Numbered from the stretch's first letter, positions 1 through 10,032 are shown. The stretch: DNA of 64,000 bases from Microthrixaceae bacterium (GCA_027493675.1 JAOSKI010000001.1:310001-374000), one strand, 5' to 3'. Translations and numbers: made by a program. Notes: a model not told the origin generated them from the sequence alone.

Positions 1-519
1 TTGGAGATGGCGGTGAACCCGGCGGGAACCTCGAGCGTCACCTCGAAGGTCGCCTTGAAGGCAGGTTCGTCGAAGCACGGCATAAACCGCCGTGCATGGG
101 TGGATTCGCACTGCGTCACGGCCAGGCGCCGAGTGATGCCGTCAAGTTCGAACTCCGAGACGTAGAGCCCCACCAGGTTCTCGCAGTAGCGGCCCGAGTA
201 CTCGAGTTGCACCTCGGCCGCTCCGGCTTCTAGGTAGCCGCCGGTCGCGAGGGTGATCCATTGGTGCTCCAGGTCGACTGTGATCGACGGTGTGTGCGCC
301 GAACCGGCCTGATGGATGCACGCCGAGTGGACATCGAGATCCAGTGCGTGCAGCACTATCACGTCGGTCGCCTCGGCCAGCTCGACCGAGATCGTGACCG
401 ATCCGGTGAATCCCTCCCCGTCGGGATCGACGGTGAGGTGCAGCGAGTAGCGGCGGGGGCAGCGTGTGGGCCGCGAGCCGGTGGGCATTTCGCTCGGAAC
501 CACTGCTCTCGCCTCCCAT
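1..519 (-). CDS. pepN: M1-family zinc aminopeptidase, N-terminal part (cut by window edge)
   Basis: Only the N-terminal beta-domain (about 173 residues) is inside the window; the HExxH zinc site lies beyond the left edge. The reading frame contains RRYSLHLTVDPDGEGF near the start and then TQCESTHARRFMPCFDEPAF, the conserved FDEPxFKATF block that precedes the catalytic domain in M1 peptidases such as PepN. The first ~20 residues (MGGESSGSERNAHRL) are in another frame: removing one C from the C5 run at 455-459 joins them as LPRRY, so this is a likely sequencing indel. The start at 519 is supported by a TAGCTT box 7 nt upstream. The product should be a cytoplasmic peptide-trimming enzyme. Confidence 0.85.
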
Positions 520-526
520 CGACGCC

Positions 527-532
527 AAGCTA
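527..532 (-). promoter_or_regulatory. -10 box TAGCTT, leaderless aminopeptidase
   Basis: TAGCTT ends 7 nt before the ATG at 519, leaving no room for a ribosome binding site. The spacing matches other genes in the window and supports a leaderless transcript. Confidence 0.5.
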
Positions 533-665
533 CATGTCACGTGTGACGGCCCGGTGGTTCCCGAGGTCATCGGTGTCCTCGATGTCCTCGATGTCACGGT
601 TCTCGGGTTCTTCGCCGGGGGCGGTGTGTCGGGTAGCGGGCACGGCTCAGCCGAGGCCGGCCGGG

Positions 666-1105
666 TCACGTGCAGTGGGAGTCGCGTCTTGTCCTGACCG
701 TGCCGTCCACGATCTCGAGCACGCGGTCGCACATCGCCAGGGTCTGGCTCCGATGTGCGGCGATGATGACCGTCACCGTCCCTCGTAGATTCTCGATGGT
801 CGCGCGCACTGCGCGCTCGGAGTGATCGTCGAGCGCGCTGGTCGGCTCATCGAGCACCAGGAGCTCGGGCGAACCTACGAGCGCGCGTGCGATGCAGATC
901 CGTTGACGCTGCCCACCCGACAGGCGGGATCCTCGTTCCCCGACGCGGTAGTCGATCCCTGTGGGAAGGCGCTCCACCTCTTCGAGGACGTGGGCTTCAT
1001 GAAGGGCGGAGCGCACCGCGTCGTCGCTCACATCACGGAAGAACCTGACGTTGTCTGCAACCGAGGCATCGAGCAGCGCCCCCTTACCAACCATGCGTTC
1101 TGAAT
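666..1105 (-). pseudogene. ABC-transporter ATPase fragment without Walker A
   Basis: About 145 residues match the C-terminal half of an ABC exporter nucleotide-binding domain. They contain the [12 protein letters not shown] region after the Q-loop, the [15 protein letters not shown] signature, Walker B with [12 protein letters not shown], and the H-loop in IIAAHR. Upstream of about 1105 the homology stops: no Walker A, Q-loop start or membrane domain was found in any frame before the divergent exonuclease gene at 1208. It is therefore a 5'-truncated remnant, or the edge of an assembly join. A frameshift alone does not explain it, because the missing ~60 residues of NBD would need ~180 bp and only ~100 bp are available. 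Confidence 0.7.
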
Positions 1106-1207
1106 GGTGTGGCCCACCGCATCGGTGGCTGTGGCCATTCAGTTCGCTGTGGTGGTCACCGGCGTTGCGCCGCATGACTGGATTCCAGCCTGTGACAGGC
1201 TGCTCCC

Positions 1208-2084
1208 ATGCAGGTCCACCTCGTCGACGGCACCTACGAGCTGTTCCGCAACTTCTATGCACCCCGTGGCGGGCACACCAACGGGGTGGGCGAGGAGGTG
1301 GGTGCGGTCCGTGGCGTGCTGCGGGGCACCGTGTCGATGCTCGCCGAAGGCGTGAGCCACATCGGGGTGGCCACCGACCACGTGATCGAGTCGTTCCGCA
1401 ACGACCTGTGGCCCGGCTACAAGGACGGGTCTGGAATCGAAGCAGACCTCAGGGCGCAGTTCCCGTGGCTCGAGGATGCGCTGAGGGCGCTGGGCGTGAC
1501 CGTGTGGGCCATGGTGGACCACGAGGCCGACGATGCCCTCGCTGCTGCCGCGGCGGTTGCGGACGCGGACGAGCGCGTCGAGCGGGTTGTGATAGCAACC
1601 CCCGACAAGGACCTCGCCCAGTGTGTCAAGGGGCAACGGGTGGTGCAGTACGACCGCCGGGCCGGCGAGTTCCGGGGGCCGCCGAGGTGCTCGACAAGTA
1701 CGGCGTCGCTCCCGAATCGATCCCGGACTGGCTTGCACTGGTCGGCGACTCGGCCGACGGCTTCCCCGGCCTACCCGGATGGGGGCAAAGAGCGCTGCGG
1801 TGGTGCTGCGCCGCTACGGGCACATCGAGCAGATCCCGCGATCACCCGGGCAGTGGGACGTACCGGGGCTGCGAGGTGCATCGAAGCTCGCTGCGACGCT
1901 CACCGAGCAGCACGAGGACGCGATGCTCTTCCGCACCCTCGCGCGGTTGGTGTCCGACATCGACGTCGGCGCCGTGGACGACTGGCGCTGGACGGGGCCG
2001 ACAGCGGACCTGGCCTACTGGTGTGACCGCCTGGACGCCCCCGATGTGCTGACCAAGGCCAGTCGCCTCTCCGATGCCCTCTGA
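1208..2084 (+). CDS. Stand-alone 5'-3' exonuclease (PolA N-terminal-like), frameshifted
   Basis: About 292 residues resemble the 5'-3' exonuclease (FEN/PIN-like) domain of DNA polymerase I without a polymerase domain. Visible features are [17 protein letters not shown] at the start, acidic DHEADDAL and TPDKDLAQ blocks that would bind metal, and [16 protein letters not shown], the helix-hairpin-helix-type segment. Two frameshifts are needed, at the G run near 1673-1679 and the G5 run near 1782-1786; each restores the expected sequence. It would remove flaps or RNA primers during repair or replication. It converges on the ATP-dependent DNA ligase, a functionally matching neighbour. Confidence 0.8.
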
Positions 2085-2135
2085 GGCGCCGGAGCACTCC
2101 GCGTCGGCGTGATGCGCACGGTGTGGGGTTTCGGT

Positions 2136-3273
2136 TCAGCTTCCGAAGAGCAGATCGAACTCAGGGGGCGTCACGGTGTCGAGCTGGTCGATCGAACACT
2201 GCAACGGATCCTTGTCGGGTCGCCACCGCACGAATCGCGCCGGGTGACGGAAGCGATGGTTGCCCACGTTCTCACATGTGACCTCCACGACCCGTTCGGG
2301 TCGCAGAGGGACCCAGTCGGCGCTGCGGCGGCCACCGGACCAGCGGTTGGGCGGACTTGGCAGGCGGGCAGAGGAACCGGTGGAAGCGACGTCCTCGTTG
2401 CCGTTGCCGGCATCGGTGAACGCGGCGGCCCACGGATGGTCCGCGGTCGCGTTCTCGCGCAATGGCTCCAGTTCACCCACGAGCGTGCGGCGTTGCGCAG
2501 TGGAGAACGAACTCGCCACCCCCACATGGTGCAACAGCGGTCTGCGGGCGGTCCCCGACGCGGAACCTGCTGCGCCGTGATCACCCGCGCCGGTCTCGTA
2601 GAGGCCGAGCCTCAGGGAGCCGACTCCACCGTTGCGGTGCTCCGCGTAGCCGGCCACCACGCAGTCGACGCTGCGATGGTGCTTCACCTTGACCTGGGTC
2701 CGGCGGTCCTCCTCGTATGTGCCGGCCGCGGGCTTGGCCATCACCCCGTCGAAGCCGCCTCCGTCGAAGCGAGCGAACCACTCGATGGCAAGTGACGCGT
2801 CGGTGGTGGCCGGGGTCAGGTGCAGCGGTGGGACGATCCTCCAACACCGACTCCAGGGTGGCGCGCCGGTCTGCGAGGGCGATGGGACGCAGGTCCAGGT
2901 CTTCGAGCGCGAGGATGTCGAAGATCACCAGATGCGCCGGGATCTCAGCCGCGAGGTGCTCGATTCGTGACGCTGCGGGATGGATCCGCTGTCCGAGCAG
3001 GTCGAAGTCGAGCCCGTCTGCATCGGGGATGACGAGCTCGCCGTCGATCACGCAGCGTCTGGGGAGTTGCGCCCGAAGTGGCTCCAGCAGTTCCGGGAAG
3101 TACCTGGTGAGGGGTTTGGTGTTGCGCGATGTGATCTCCATCTCGTCGCCGTCGCGGAACACCAGCGCCCGGAACCCGTCCCACTTGGGTTCGTAGAGGA
3201 AGTCGCCCTCGGGCAACTCCCGGGATGCCTTAGCCAGCATCGGCTTCACAGGCGGCATCACGGGAAGGTCCAT
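2136..3273 (-). CDS. ATP-dependent DNA ligase (LigC/LigD-ligase type), frameshifted
   Basis: The N-terminal adenylation domain shows the nucleotidyl-lysine motif in YEPKWDGFRA, then DGELVIPD and LVIFDILAL. After a frameshift near 2830-2840 the protein continues through GVMAKPAAGTYEEDRRTQ and VKVKHHRSVDC (motif V-like) into an OB-fold region with WVPLRPERVVEVT. Total length is about 378 residues, close to mycobacterial LigC; no polymerase or nuclease domain of full LigD is seen, and no Ku gene is nearby. The ATG at 3273 overlaps the stop of the LOG gene as TGATG, suggesting translational coupling. It would seal nicks, probably with the neighbouring exonuclease. Confidence 0.85.
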
Positions 3274-3905
3274 CACCGTGACCCCGTGTCGCTCACAAGG
3301 CCACCGGGACAGCCGGCGGCGCCTCCCGCTGTCTGCAACCCCGGCGAGTCCAACAGGCCGTCGATGACCCCCGCGTCGCGACCCACCACGAGCAACTCCA
3401 TCACGCTCGGTCTGAGCAAGCCCTGGTCGATCGCGTGGTCCAGGAATCCGAGCAACGGGTCGTAGAACCCGTTCACGTTCACAAGGCCCATCGGCTTGGG
3501 GTGGATCCCCAGGTAGCCCCACGTGAGCACTTCGAAGAACTCCTCCATGGTCCCGATGCCCCCAGGCAGGGTGCAGAACGCATCGGCCTCCGCGTACATC
3601 TGCTGCTTGCGTGCGGGCATGTCGGCGGTGATCCTCAGCTCGGTCACACCCCGGTGGGCCACCTCGCGCCCGAGGAGCGCCTCGGTGATCACACCGATGA
3701 CATGGCTTCCACCGGCGAGCGCGGCGTCGGCCAGCACACCCATGAGTCCGATGCTTCCGCCACCGAAGACCAGATCGGCGCCGCGCGCCGCGATGGCCTC
3801 CCCCACGTCGTGTGCCACCTCGGCGAATGCGGGATCGCTGCCGACTCTCGACGCGCAGTAGACCGCTATGCGTGGCCGCGGTCGGTCTGGATCCATGTGG
3901 GTCAC
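3273..3905 (-). CDS. LOG-family nucleoside 5'-monophosphate phosphoribohydrolase
   Basis: About 210 residues with the Rossmann-like LOG/TIGR00730 fold. Key motifs are FGGGSIGLMG, ADMPARKQQM and the family hallmark LPGGIGTMEEFFEVLTW, which binds the nucleotide. Family members cleave cytokinin riboside or other nucleotide monophosphates to base plus ribose 5-phosphate. The frame is intact. A GTG at 3905 has a TACCCT box 7 nt upstream, so I prefer it over the in-frame ATG at 3896. The stop overlaps the start of the ligase gene (TGATG). Confidence 0.85.
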   Translation of the reverse strand: MTHMDPDRPRPRIAVYCASRVGSDPAFAEVAHDVGEAIAARGADLVFGGGSIGLMGVLADAALAGGSHVIGVITEALLGREVAHRGVTELRITADMPARKQQMYAEADAFCTLPGGIGTMEEFFEVLTWGYLGIHPKPMGLVNVNGFYDPLLGFLDHAIDQGLLRPSVMELLVVGRDAGVIDGLLDSPGLQTAGGAAGCPGGLVSDTGSR

Positions 3906-3912
3906 CCCCGTC

Positions 3913-3918
3913 AGGGTA
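3913..3918 (-). promoter_or_regulatory. -10 box TACCCT, leaderless LOG-ligase operon
   Basis: TACCCT lies exactly 7 nt before the GTG at 3905 and would drive the two-gene LOG-ligase transcript. Confidence 0.5.
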
Positions 3919-3987
3919 CGGGAACCCGGCCGCGACCCGGCATCACGGCCGGATAGCGGCCTTTGGTGGCCAAGCTTGGACCACGGG

Positions 3988-3993
3988 TAACTT
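3988..3993 (+). promoter_or_regulatory. -10 box TAACTT, leaderless carboxylase beta
   Basis: TAACTT ends 8 nt before the ATG at 4002. No Shine-Dalgarno sequence fits between them. Confidence 0.45.
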
Positions 3994-4001
3994 CGGTGGT
4001 C

Positions 4002-5553
4002 ATGGAACACCCAATCCGAGAGCGAGTGGAGGACCTGACCGGTCGTCGTGAGGCGGCCCTTTCACCCGGTTCGCAGCGTTCGATCGACCGCCAGCACGAG
4101 CGCGGGAAGATGCTCGCTCGTGAACGGATCGAGTACCTGCTCGACGAGGGTTCGTTCCACGAGCTCGACATGCTCGCGCGCCACCGCTCGGAGGACGCGC
4201 TGGCGGAGCGTCCCTACGGCGACGGGGTGATCACGGGTTGGGGCACCTTGGACGGTCGCAGGGTGTTCGTGTTCTCCCAGGACTTCACGGTGTTCGGCGG
4301 AGCGCTCGGTGAGGTGTTCGCCGAGAAGATCCACAAGCTCATGGACCTCGCCTTGAAGGTGGGCGCACCCGTGATCGGCCTGAACGACGGCGCCGGGGCG
4401 CGCATCCAGGAGGGCGTGGTCTCGCTCGCCTCCTACGGAGGCATCTTCTACCGCAACGTCAAGGCCTCGGGGGTGACACCGCAGATCTCGGTGATCATGG
4501 GCCCGTGCGCCGGAGGGGGCGGTCTACAGCCCGGTGATGACCGATTTCGTGTTCATGGTGGACGAGACCTCCTACATGTTCATCACCGGGCCCGACGTGG
4601 TGAAGCAGGTCACCGGCGAGGACGTCTCCCAACAGGATCTGGGTGGCGCCCGGGTGCACACCGCGACCTCGGGTGTTGCGCAGTTCATCAGCGCGGACGA
4701 CCGGTCGTGCCTCGACGACGTGAAGTACCTGATGTCGTTCCTACCCTCCAACAACCTGGAGGTGGCCCCCGAGGAACCCACAGACGATCCGGCAGACAGG
4801 CGCTGTGAGGAGATCTACGACCTCATTCCGGCGTCACCCAACCAGCCCTATGACATGCGCGAGGTGGTGCGCACCGTCGTCGACGACGGCGAGTTCTTCG
4901 AGTACTCAGCCGGCTGGGCCGGATCCATCGTGTGCGGGTATGCCCGCCTGGGTGGACAGAGCGTGGGCATCGTCGGAAACCAACCGGCGATGTTCGCCGG
5001 CGTGCTCGACATCGAGTCCTCCACCAAGGCCGCCAAGTTCGTGCGTACCTGCGGCGCGTTCAACATCCCGCTGGTCACCTTCGTGGACGTGCCCGGGTTC
5101 CTTCCAGGGGTGGACCAGGAGCACGGCGGGATCATCCGTCACGGTGCCAAGTTGCTGTACGCGTACTGCGAATCCACGGTGCCACGGATCTCGGTGATCA
5201 CCCGCAAGGCCTACGGCGGGGCGTACGTGGTGATGGACTCCAAGTCCATCGGATCCGACCTTGCGTTCGCCTATCCCTCGGCCGAGTTGGCTGTGATGGG
5301 CGCCCAGGGCGCGGTCGAGATCGTGCACCGCCGGTCGCTGCTCGAATCCGACGACCCGGACTCGACCCGCGCCGAGCTGATAGCGGCCTACGAAGAGGAG
5401 CACCTCAACCCGTGGGAGGCCACCGACAGAGGCTACGTGGACGATGTCATCGATCCTGCCGAGACCCGCACCAAGCTCATAGCGGGCCTCGAGATGCTGC
5501 GCACCAAGCGCGAGGAGCTGCCCAACCGCAAGCATGGCAACATGCCGCTATGA
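4002..5553 (+). CDS. pccB: Acyl-CoA (propionyl/acetyl-CoA) carboxylase beta subunit, one frameshift
   Basis: About 517 residues matching the carboxyltransferase beta subunit of actinobacterial acyl-CoA carboxylases (AccD/PccB). The N-terminal half has [13 protein letters not shown] and [12 protein letters not shown]; the C-terminal half has [22 protein letters not shown] and [15 protein letters not shown], the acyl-CoA and biotin binding regions. One frameshift at the G run near 4514-4522 splits GPCAGG from [10 protein letters not shown]. It transfers CO2 from carboxybiotin to propionyl- or acetyl-CoA. The biotinylated alpha subunit is not in the window, but the small epsilon subunit follows, and a MeaA-type mutase 8 kb away fits the same carboxylated-CoA metabolism. 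Confidence 0.93.
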
Positions 5554-5592
5554 CATGGCAACATGTCGCTACGAGACGGCAACATCTGGCGG
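5533..5592 (+). repeat. 21-bp tandem repeat over the carboxylase stop codon
   Basis: CATGGCAACATGCCGCTATGA (5533-5553) ends with the pccB stop and is followed by a second copy (5554-5574, two differences) and a partial third copy (5575-5592, GACGGCAACATCTGGCGG). The unit is in phase with the codons, so read-through would add repeats of HGNMPL-like residues. Confidence 0.8.
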
Positions 5593-5646
5593 TTGCGGTG
5601 GCGCGCTTGGCGGCGACCGCACTGAGCGCCGTCGGGAGGAATCCGG

Positions 5647-5835
5647 GTGAGCGACATGGACGACCTGCGGATCACACCGGAGCCCACGGATGCCGAAGCC
5701 GCTGCCATCGTTGCGGCGATCACAGTCGTCACCGAGACAGCGGCACAACCGGCGGATACCCCCACGGTGCCGCGGTGGCGCTTCTCGGGCCGATGGTGGT
5801 CGGCCCCCGTGTCGGCGCGTCGTGCCCGACCCTGA
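5647..5835 (+). CDS. accE: Acyl-CoA carboxylase epsilon subunit
   Basis: A 62-residue protein with the layout of actinobacterial carboxylase epsilon subunits: an N-terminal helical stretch DLRITPEPTDAEAAAIVAA, then a Pro/Thr linker, then a basic aromatic tail RWRFSGRWWSAP. Epsilon subunits bind the beta hexamer and raise activity. A GGAGGA ribosome binding site at 5636-5641 precedes the GTG at 5647; an in-frame ATG at 5656 is the alternative. It sits just downstream of the beta subunit, as in Streptomyces and Mycobacterium. Confidence 0.85.
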   Translation: MSDMDDLRITPEPTDAEAAAIVAAITVVTETAAQPADTPTVPRWRFSGRWWSAPVSARRARP

Positions 5836-5885
5836 ACGGGCGCTGATCGCCAACGCGTGGGTGGGTAATCCGCTCAGGCGCACCG

Positions 5886-5891
5886 TAACCT
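5886..5891 (+). promoter_or_regulatory. -10 box TAACCT, leaderless phosphoesterase
   Basis: TAACCT ends 6 nt before the GTG start at 5898. Confidence 0.4.
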
Positions 5892-5897
5892 CTGTCG

Positions 5898-6926
5898 GTG
5901 GACGAACCACCCGAGCTGCTGACCGTCGCGGACGACGAGCTGATCCTCTGGCACGGAGCCGTCCCGCGGTGCCTCTCGGAGCTGCCTCCCGACACGGTCA
6001 TCGACAGCGACGGCATCGAGGAGCGGACCCTACCCAGGTTCGGTGAGCTGCTGTGCCGTGTGGCGACGGTGAACGACGTGCACTTCGGTGAGACCGAGGC
6101 AGGCCGCATCGGGGACAGCGACGAGGTTGGAGACGTTCTCGGTGCCCGAGGGCGCCGAGCCCTACCCCCCAGGTGATGAACCGGGGCGCGGTGGGTGACA
6201 TCGCCTCGTGGGATCCTGACCTGGTGGTCGTGAAGGGTGATCTCACCTCGAACGGCACACGATCGGAGTACGAATGGTTCCGCTCCGTCTACGAACCTGC
6301 TTTCGGGGACCGCCTGATGGCGGTGCGCGGGAACCACGAGAGCTACCACCACCTGGCCGTTGCCGACGCCCCCTTACCAGGAGCGGCGCCTTCCCGGGGT
6401 GATCGTGGCACTGCTCGACACCTCACGTGAGGGTCACCCCAACGGAGACCTCACCGCAGATCAGCTCGAATGGCTCGACGAGCTGGGCTCCCGGGCGGAT
6501 CGCAGCGTGTTGGTGTTCGGGCACCATCCGGTCTGGGACGCGGCCGGCGAGCCCCGCAGCGACAAGACCTTCGGTCTGTTGCCCGATGCCACCGATGCAC
6601 TGGTAGCGACCTTCGTGCGCAGGCCGCGGCTTGTCGGCTGGTTCGCGGGGCACACACACCGGAACCGTGTCGTACGCAGGCCCGAACGACCTGAGGTTCC
6701 TTTCGCCGAGGTTGCCTGCGTGAAGGACTACCCGGGTTCGTGGGCGGAGTACAGGGTGTTCGACGGCGGCATCCTGCAGGTGCATCGCCGCATCTCCACC
6801 CCCGACGCCCTCGCATGGAGCGAACGCACCCGCGCGATGTTCGGTGGCGCCTACCCGCTGTATGCACGGGGACGTGGTTCGGACCGCTGCTTCGTGGTCG
6901 ACGGCCCGAACGTCGAGTACGTGTAG
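5898..6926 (+). CDS. Calcineurin-like metallophosphoesterase, frameshifted
   Basis: The dinuclear-metal motifs of the family occur in the right order across three frames: VNDVHFG (DxH), LVVVKGDLTSNG (GD), VRGNHESY (GNHE), LVFGHHPVWD and FAGHTHRN (GHTH). Frameshifts lie near 6110-6175 (probably two, including the C6 run at about 6163) and near 6370. Total length is about 342 residues. No signal peptide is evident. The substrate cannot be told; relatives hydrolyse phosphomono- or diesters. It stands alone between the carboxylase genes and a DinB-like enzyme. Confidence 0.8.
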
Positions 6927-6969
6927 GCGGGCAACGGCGCCGGTTGGATGCGGCCGCTGTGCTGCTCCC

Positions 6970-6975
6970 TAGAAT
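6970..6975 (+). promoter_or_regulatory. -10 box TAGAAT, leaderless isomerase-family gene
   Basis: A near-consensus TAGAAT ends 7 nt before the GTG at 6983. Confidence 0.5.
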
Positions 6976-6982
6976 CCAGGTC

Positions 6983-7614
6983 GTGGAAACGAACTCGGTG
7001 CGGTTGAGGCGGGCATTCACCGAGGCGACGCAGTTCGTGATCGGCCTTGCCGACCTGGTCGACGACTCACAGTGGTCGGCTCCGGCGCTGGGTACCTGGA
7101 GCGTGCGAGAGCTGTTCGTGCACGCTTCCCGCGCAGGATCCACGATCAGCGCGTATTCGGACGAGCCGACGCAGCGATCGCTCACCTCGGCCGCCGAGTA
7201 CTACCTGGCCGTGCTCGAAGGCGATGGGATCCACGAAGCGGTAGCTGAACGTACCCGCGTTCAGGCGGCGGAGTTGGACGAGCCGGTGCCCGATTACCTG
7301 CGGCGTGTCTTCGCCGAAGCGGAGCAGACACTTCAGCGAACTCCGGCAGGTCAGGTTTTGGCGACTCTCGCTGGTGGGATAACCCTGGAGGACTACCTGC
7401 CCACTCGGATCGTGGAGCTGGTGGTTCACCGGGATCGACCTCTCCCGTGGCGCTCGGAGTGGAGCCGCAGGTCCCTCTGGAACCCATGAAGGTGACCCTC
7501 GAGACGCTTGCCGAGCTTGCCGTGTGTCGGCCCGAGGCGCTCGACCCCGTGGTGGTCGTGCGGGCGATGACCGGTCGTGGGACGCTGCCGGAGCACTCCA
7601 ACCTGCTCAGCTGA
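6983..7614 (+). CDS. Maleylpyruvate isomerase-family (mycothiol-dependent, DinB-like) enzyme
   Basis: About 210 residues of the TIGR03083/MDMPI family, a DinB-like four-helix bundle: LADLVDDSQWSAPALGTWSV followed by RELFVHASRAGS and, later, RIVELVVHGIDL. Members use mycothiol as cofactor in actinobacteria, though most have no assigned substrate. One frameshift near 7428-7432 moves the last ~60 residues (GARSGVEPQVPLEP... ending LPEHSNLLS) to the next frame. Confidence 0.75.
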
Positions 7615-7654
7615 AGCCGACCTCTTCCTGCTTCAGGTCAACCAGGCGTGCCGC

Positions 7655-8826
7655 TCATTCCCGGCGTTCCAACAACGCGAGGGTCGGATCCGCACCTGCG
7701 TCGTCGCTCAGCAGTGGTACGTAGGTGTCGTCGCCCCACAGCTGCTCCAACAGGAAGGCGGTGGTGAGTCGCCGGATGATCCGGTGGGCCTCGTCGATGT
7801 CGAGCTGGCCCTCCTCGCATCCCTCGGAAGCGTACTCGTCGACTGCGTCCACGACGGCCGGAGGTGCATCGGGCATCGTGGCCAGGAGCTCCTGGTAGCT
7901 GCACACGTCGGTGAAGCTCTGATGCCCGGCTCCTTCGATGTCGGCACGCACATACGGTCTGCCGGGGATCAGGTCGTCGGGCCGAGGGGGCGTTGGTGGC
8001 CGTGTCCACGGTCTTGTCGTCGGTCGCCCACTCGAGCATCGTCGGAACCTCCACCGAGCGGAGGGTCTTGTCGCTCAGAGCGGTGGTGGCGGCTGCCAGC
8101 CCCACGGTCGCGTCGACACGTTGATCGGGGGCTCATCAGCGATCCCGCCTGCGGTGGCCAGTGCGGTGAACCCGCCGAAGCTGGTGCCCGATCACGGCGA
8201 TGTTCTCGGGGTCGGTCTGCTCGGCGGTCCCCTCGAAGCCGGGTTCTCCCGCCAGCGCCGCGCTGATCGACTCCGGAGACGTCCACGGGACGGTCGAGAG
8301 CCACCTGGGTCTGTTCCTCGCTCGTGCCGGCGAATGCGTCGATGGCGGTGTTGCCGACGTGATCCGGTGCCACCACGATGAAACCGTGCGATGCAAGATG
8401 CTCTGTCAGGAACGCCGATACGTATCCCAGTCCGCCGTTGCCGTGGGAGTACACCACCAGCGGGAACGGCCCAGGAGCAGGCAGCACGTCCGCGAACCCC
8501 ATCTCCGAGGGGATGCTCACACCGGGGAAGGGATAGGTCGCAGGTTCGGCGTCATCGGTGCCCTCCGGGTCGACCGGATACCAGATCTGCACCGGCAGGG
8601 CTCGGCCCCTGGCGCCGGTGACCGTGGCGGTGCGCACCCCCACAGCCCACTCACCCGGTGACTCCAACTCCGCTGCGAGATCCGCAATGGTGGTCGTGGT
8701 CGTGGTCGACATACGCACCGGGGCATCGGAGCGTCGTGCGGCGTCATCCTCACCGGAGGTGCACGCGCCGAGCAGGACGGCGACAACCATGAACAGGACG
8801 GCGGGTCGGCGCGGCCGGGTGCTCAT
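7655..8826 (-). CDS. Lipoprotein alpha/beta hydrolase (PAF-acetylhydrolase/chlorophyllase-like), frameshifted
   Basis: The N-terminus has a lipobox signal peptide (hydrophobic run ending LLGAC), then a Thr-rich linker. The fold follows with LPVQIWYPVD, PFPLVVYSHGNGG (oxyanion region) and HGFIVVAPDHVGN. The nucleophile elbow reads GHSFGGFTA only if one C is removed near 8180, showing that the break is an indel. Further frameshifts lie near 8285, 8100 and 7950. The C-terminal part (GHQSFTDVCSYQELL) supplies the histidine. About 390 residues, membrane-anchored outside the cytoplasm; ester substrate unknown. Confidence 0.75.
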
Positions 8827-8833
8827 GGAACGC

Positions 8834-8839
8834 ACGATA
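8834..8839 (-). promoter_or_regulatory. -10 box TATCGT, leaderless hydrolase
   Basis: TATCGT ends exactly 7 nt before the ATG at 8826. Confidence 0.5.
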
Positions 8840-8880
8840 GGGCATTGGCGCACCGCGTCCGGGCGAGCCAGCATTCGGTG

Positions 8881-10032
8881 ATGGATCCCACCACTACCGG
8901 GCCTCTGGGTGACCTACGGGTGATCGACGTTGCCACGGTGATCGCAGGGCCTGGAGCGGCGCGCTACCTGGGTGACTTCGGTGCGGATGTGATCAAGGTG
9001 GAACGCCCCGGATCAGGCGACACAGTGCGCTCGCTTGGTTGGCGTGACCCACGCGACGGCGAGACTCTCTGGTGGAAGCTGGTCTCTCGCAACAAGCGCT
9101 GCATATCGCTGGACCTGAAGGACCCCGAGGACCTGGAGGTGATGCTCGACCTGTGTTCGACCGCGGATGTGCTGGTGGAGAACTTCCGGCCCGGCACGCT
9201 GGAACGCCTCGGGTTGGGACCCGAGGTGCTGTGGGAGCGCAACGCCGCCCTGGTGATCACCAGGGTCACCGGCTTCGGCCAGGACGGTCCCTATTCGGAC
9301 CGACCCGGGTTCGCCACACAAGCCGAGGCCCTTTCGGGGTACGCGGCCATCTCGGGCGAGGTCGACGGTCAGCCGTTGCTGCCTCCGATCGCCCTCACCG
9401 ACGAGGTGACGGCGCTGGCCGCCGCGTTCGCCACGATGGTGGCGCTCCATTCAGGAGTCGGACAGGTCGTGGACGTGAACCTGATCGAGTCGATGCTGCA
9501 GATGATGGGGCCGCTGGTGGCCCTCTACGGTCTGACCGGTGAGGTCCAGGAGCGCCTCGGAGCCGGTATTCCCTACACGGTTCCCCGAAACACCTACCGC
9601 TGCTCCGACGGGCGGTGGGTCGCGGTGTCGACCACTGCTGCATCTGTGGCGCAACGCCTGATGGCGGTGGTCGGCCTCGAAGGGGAGTCGGTCGCGACCT
9701 TCGAGGCCCGCCAGGCCGACCGTGACCGCATCGATGCCGCGGTGGCCGAATGGATGTCCTCACGCACCGGAGACGAGGCGTTGGAGCAACTGGCCGCAGC
9801 CGATGTGGCAGCAGCGCCGGTGTACGACATGGCGGACATCTTCGCCGACGAGCACTTCGAGGCGCGTGGCGCCATCGCAGAGGTGGACGGGGTGCCGATG
9901 CAACAGCTGATCGCCCGGCTCTCGGTCACCCCCGGTGCCATCCGTTGGGCCGGTCGTCCACTGGATGCCGATGCGGGGGATATCCGTACCGAGTTGAGCC
10001 GCCGGGACGGAGGAGGCCCGCACAGGTGCTGA
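8881..10032 (+). CDS. Family III CoA-transferase (CaiB/BaiF)
   Basis: A complete 383-residue frame, one of the few long genes without a frameshift. It begins LRVIDVATVIAGPGAARYLG and DFGADVIKVERPGSGD, both typical of the family; SLDLKDPED and VENFRPGTLERLG follow, the latter containing the ENFRPG block, while the catalytic Asp is normally found in the region of QAEALSGY. C-terminal AAAPVYDMADIFADEHF is also standard. It transfers CoA between carboxylic acids; substrate not predictable from sequence. The ATG at 8881 is preceded by an overlapping GTG at 8878. Confidence 0.9.
   Translation: MDPTTTGPLGDLRVIDVATVIAGPGAARYLGDFGADVIKVERPGSGDTVRSLGWRDPRDGETLWWKLVSRNKRCISLDLKDPEDLEVMLDLCSTADVLVENFRPGTLERLGLGPEVLWERNAALVITRVTGFGQDGPYSDRPGFATQAEALSGYAAISGEVDGQPLLPPIALTDEVTALAAAFATMVALHSGVGQVVDVNLIESMLQMMGPLVALYGLTGEVQERLGAGIPYTVPRNTYRCSDGRWVAVSTTAASVAQRLMAVVGLEGESVATFEARQADRDRIDAAVAEWMSSRTGDEALEQLAAADVAAAPVYDMADIFADEHFEARGAIAEVDGVPMQQLIARLSVTPGAIRWAGRPLDADAGDIRTELSRRDGGGPHRC

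Noticed and set aside
2136..3273. LigD-type non-homologous end-joining enzyme
   Set aside because: Only the ligase portion is present; there is no polymerase or phosphoesterase domain and no Ku gene nearby.
8688..8714. GTGGTC microsatellite as a phase-variable tract
   Set aside because: It encodes the Thr-rich linker after the lipobox in frame; the repeat is short and imperfect, so no regulatory role is needed.
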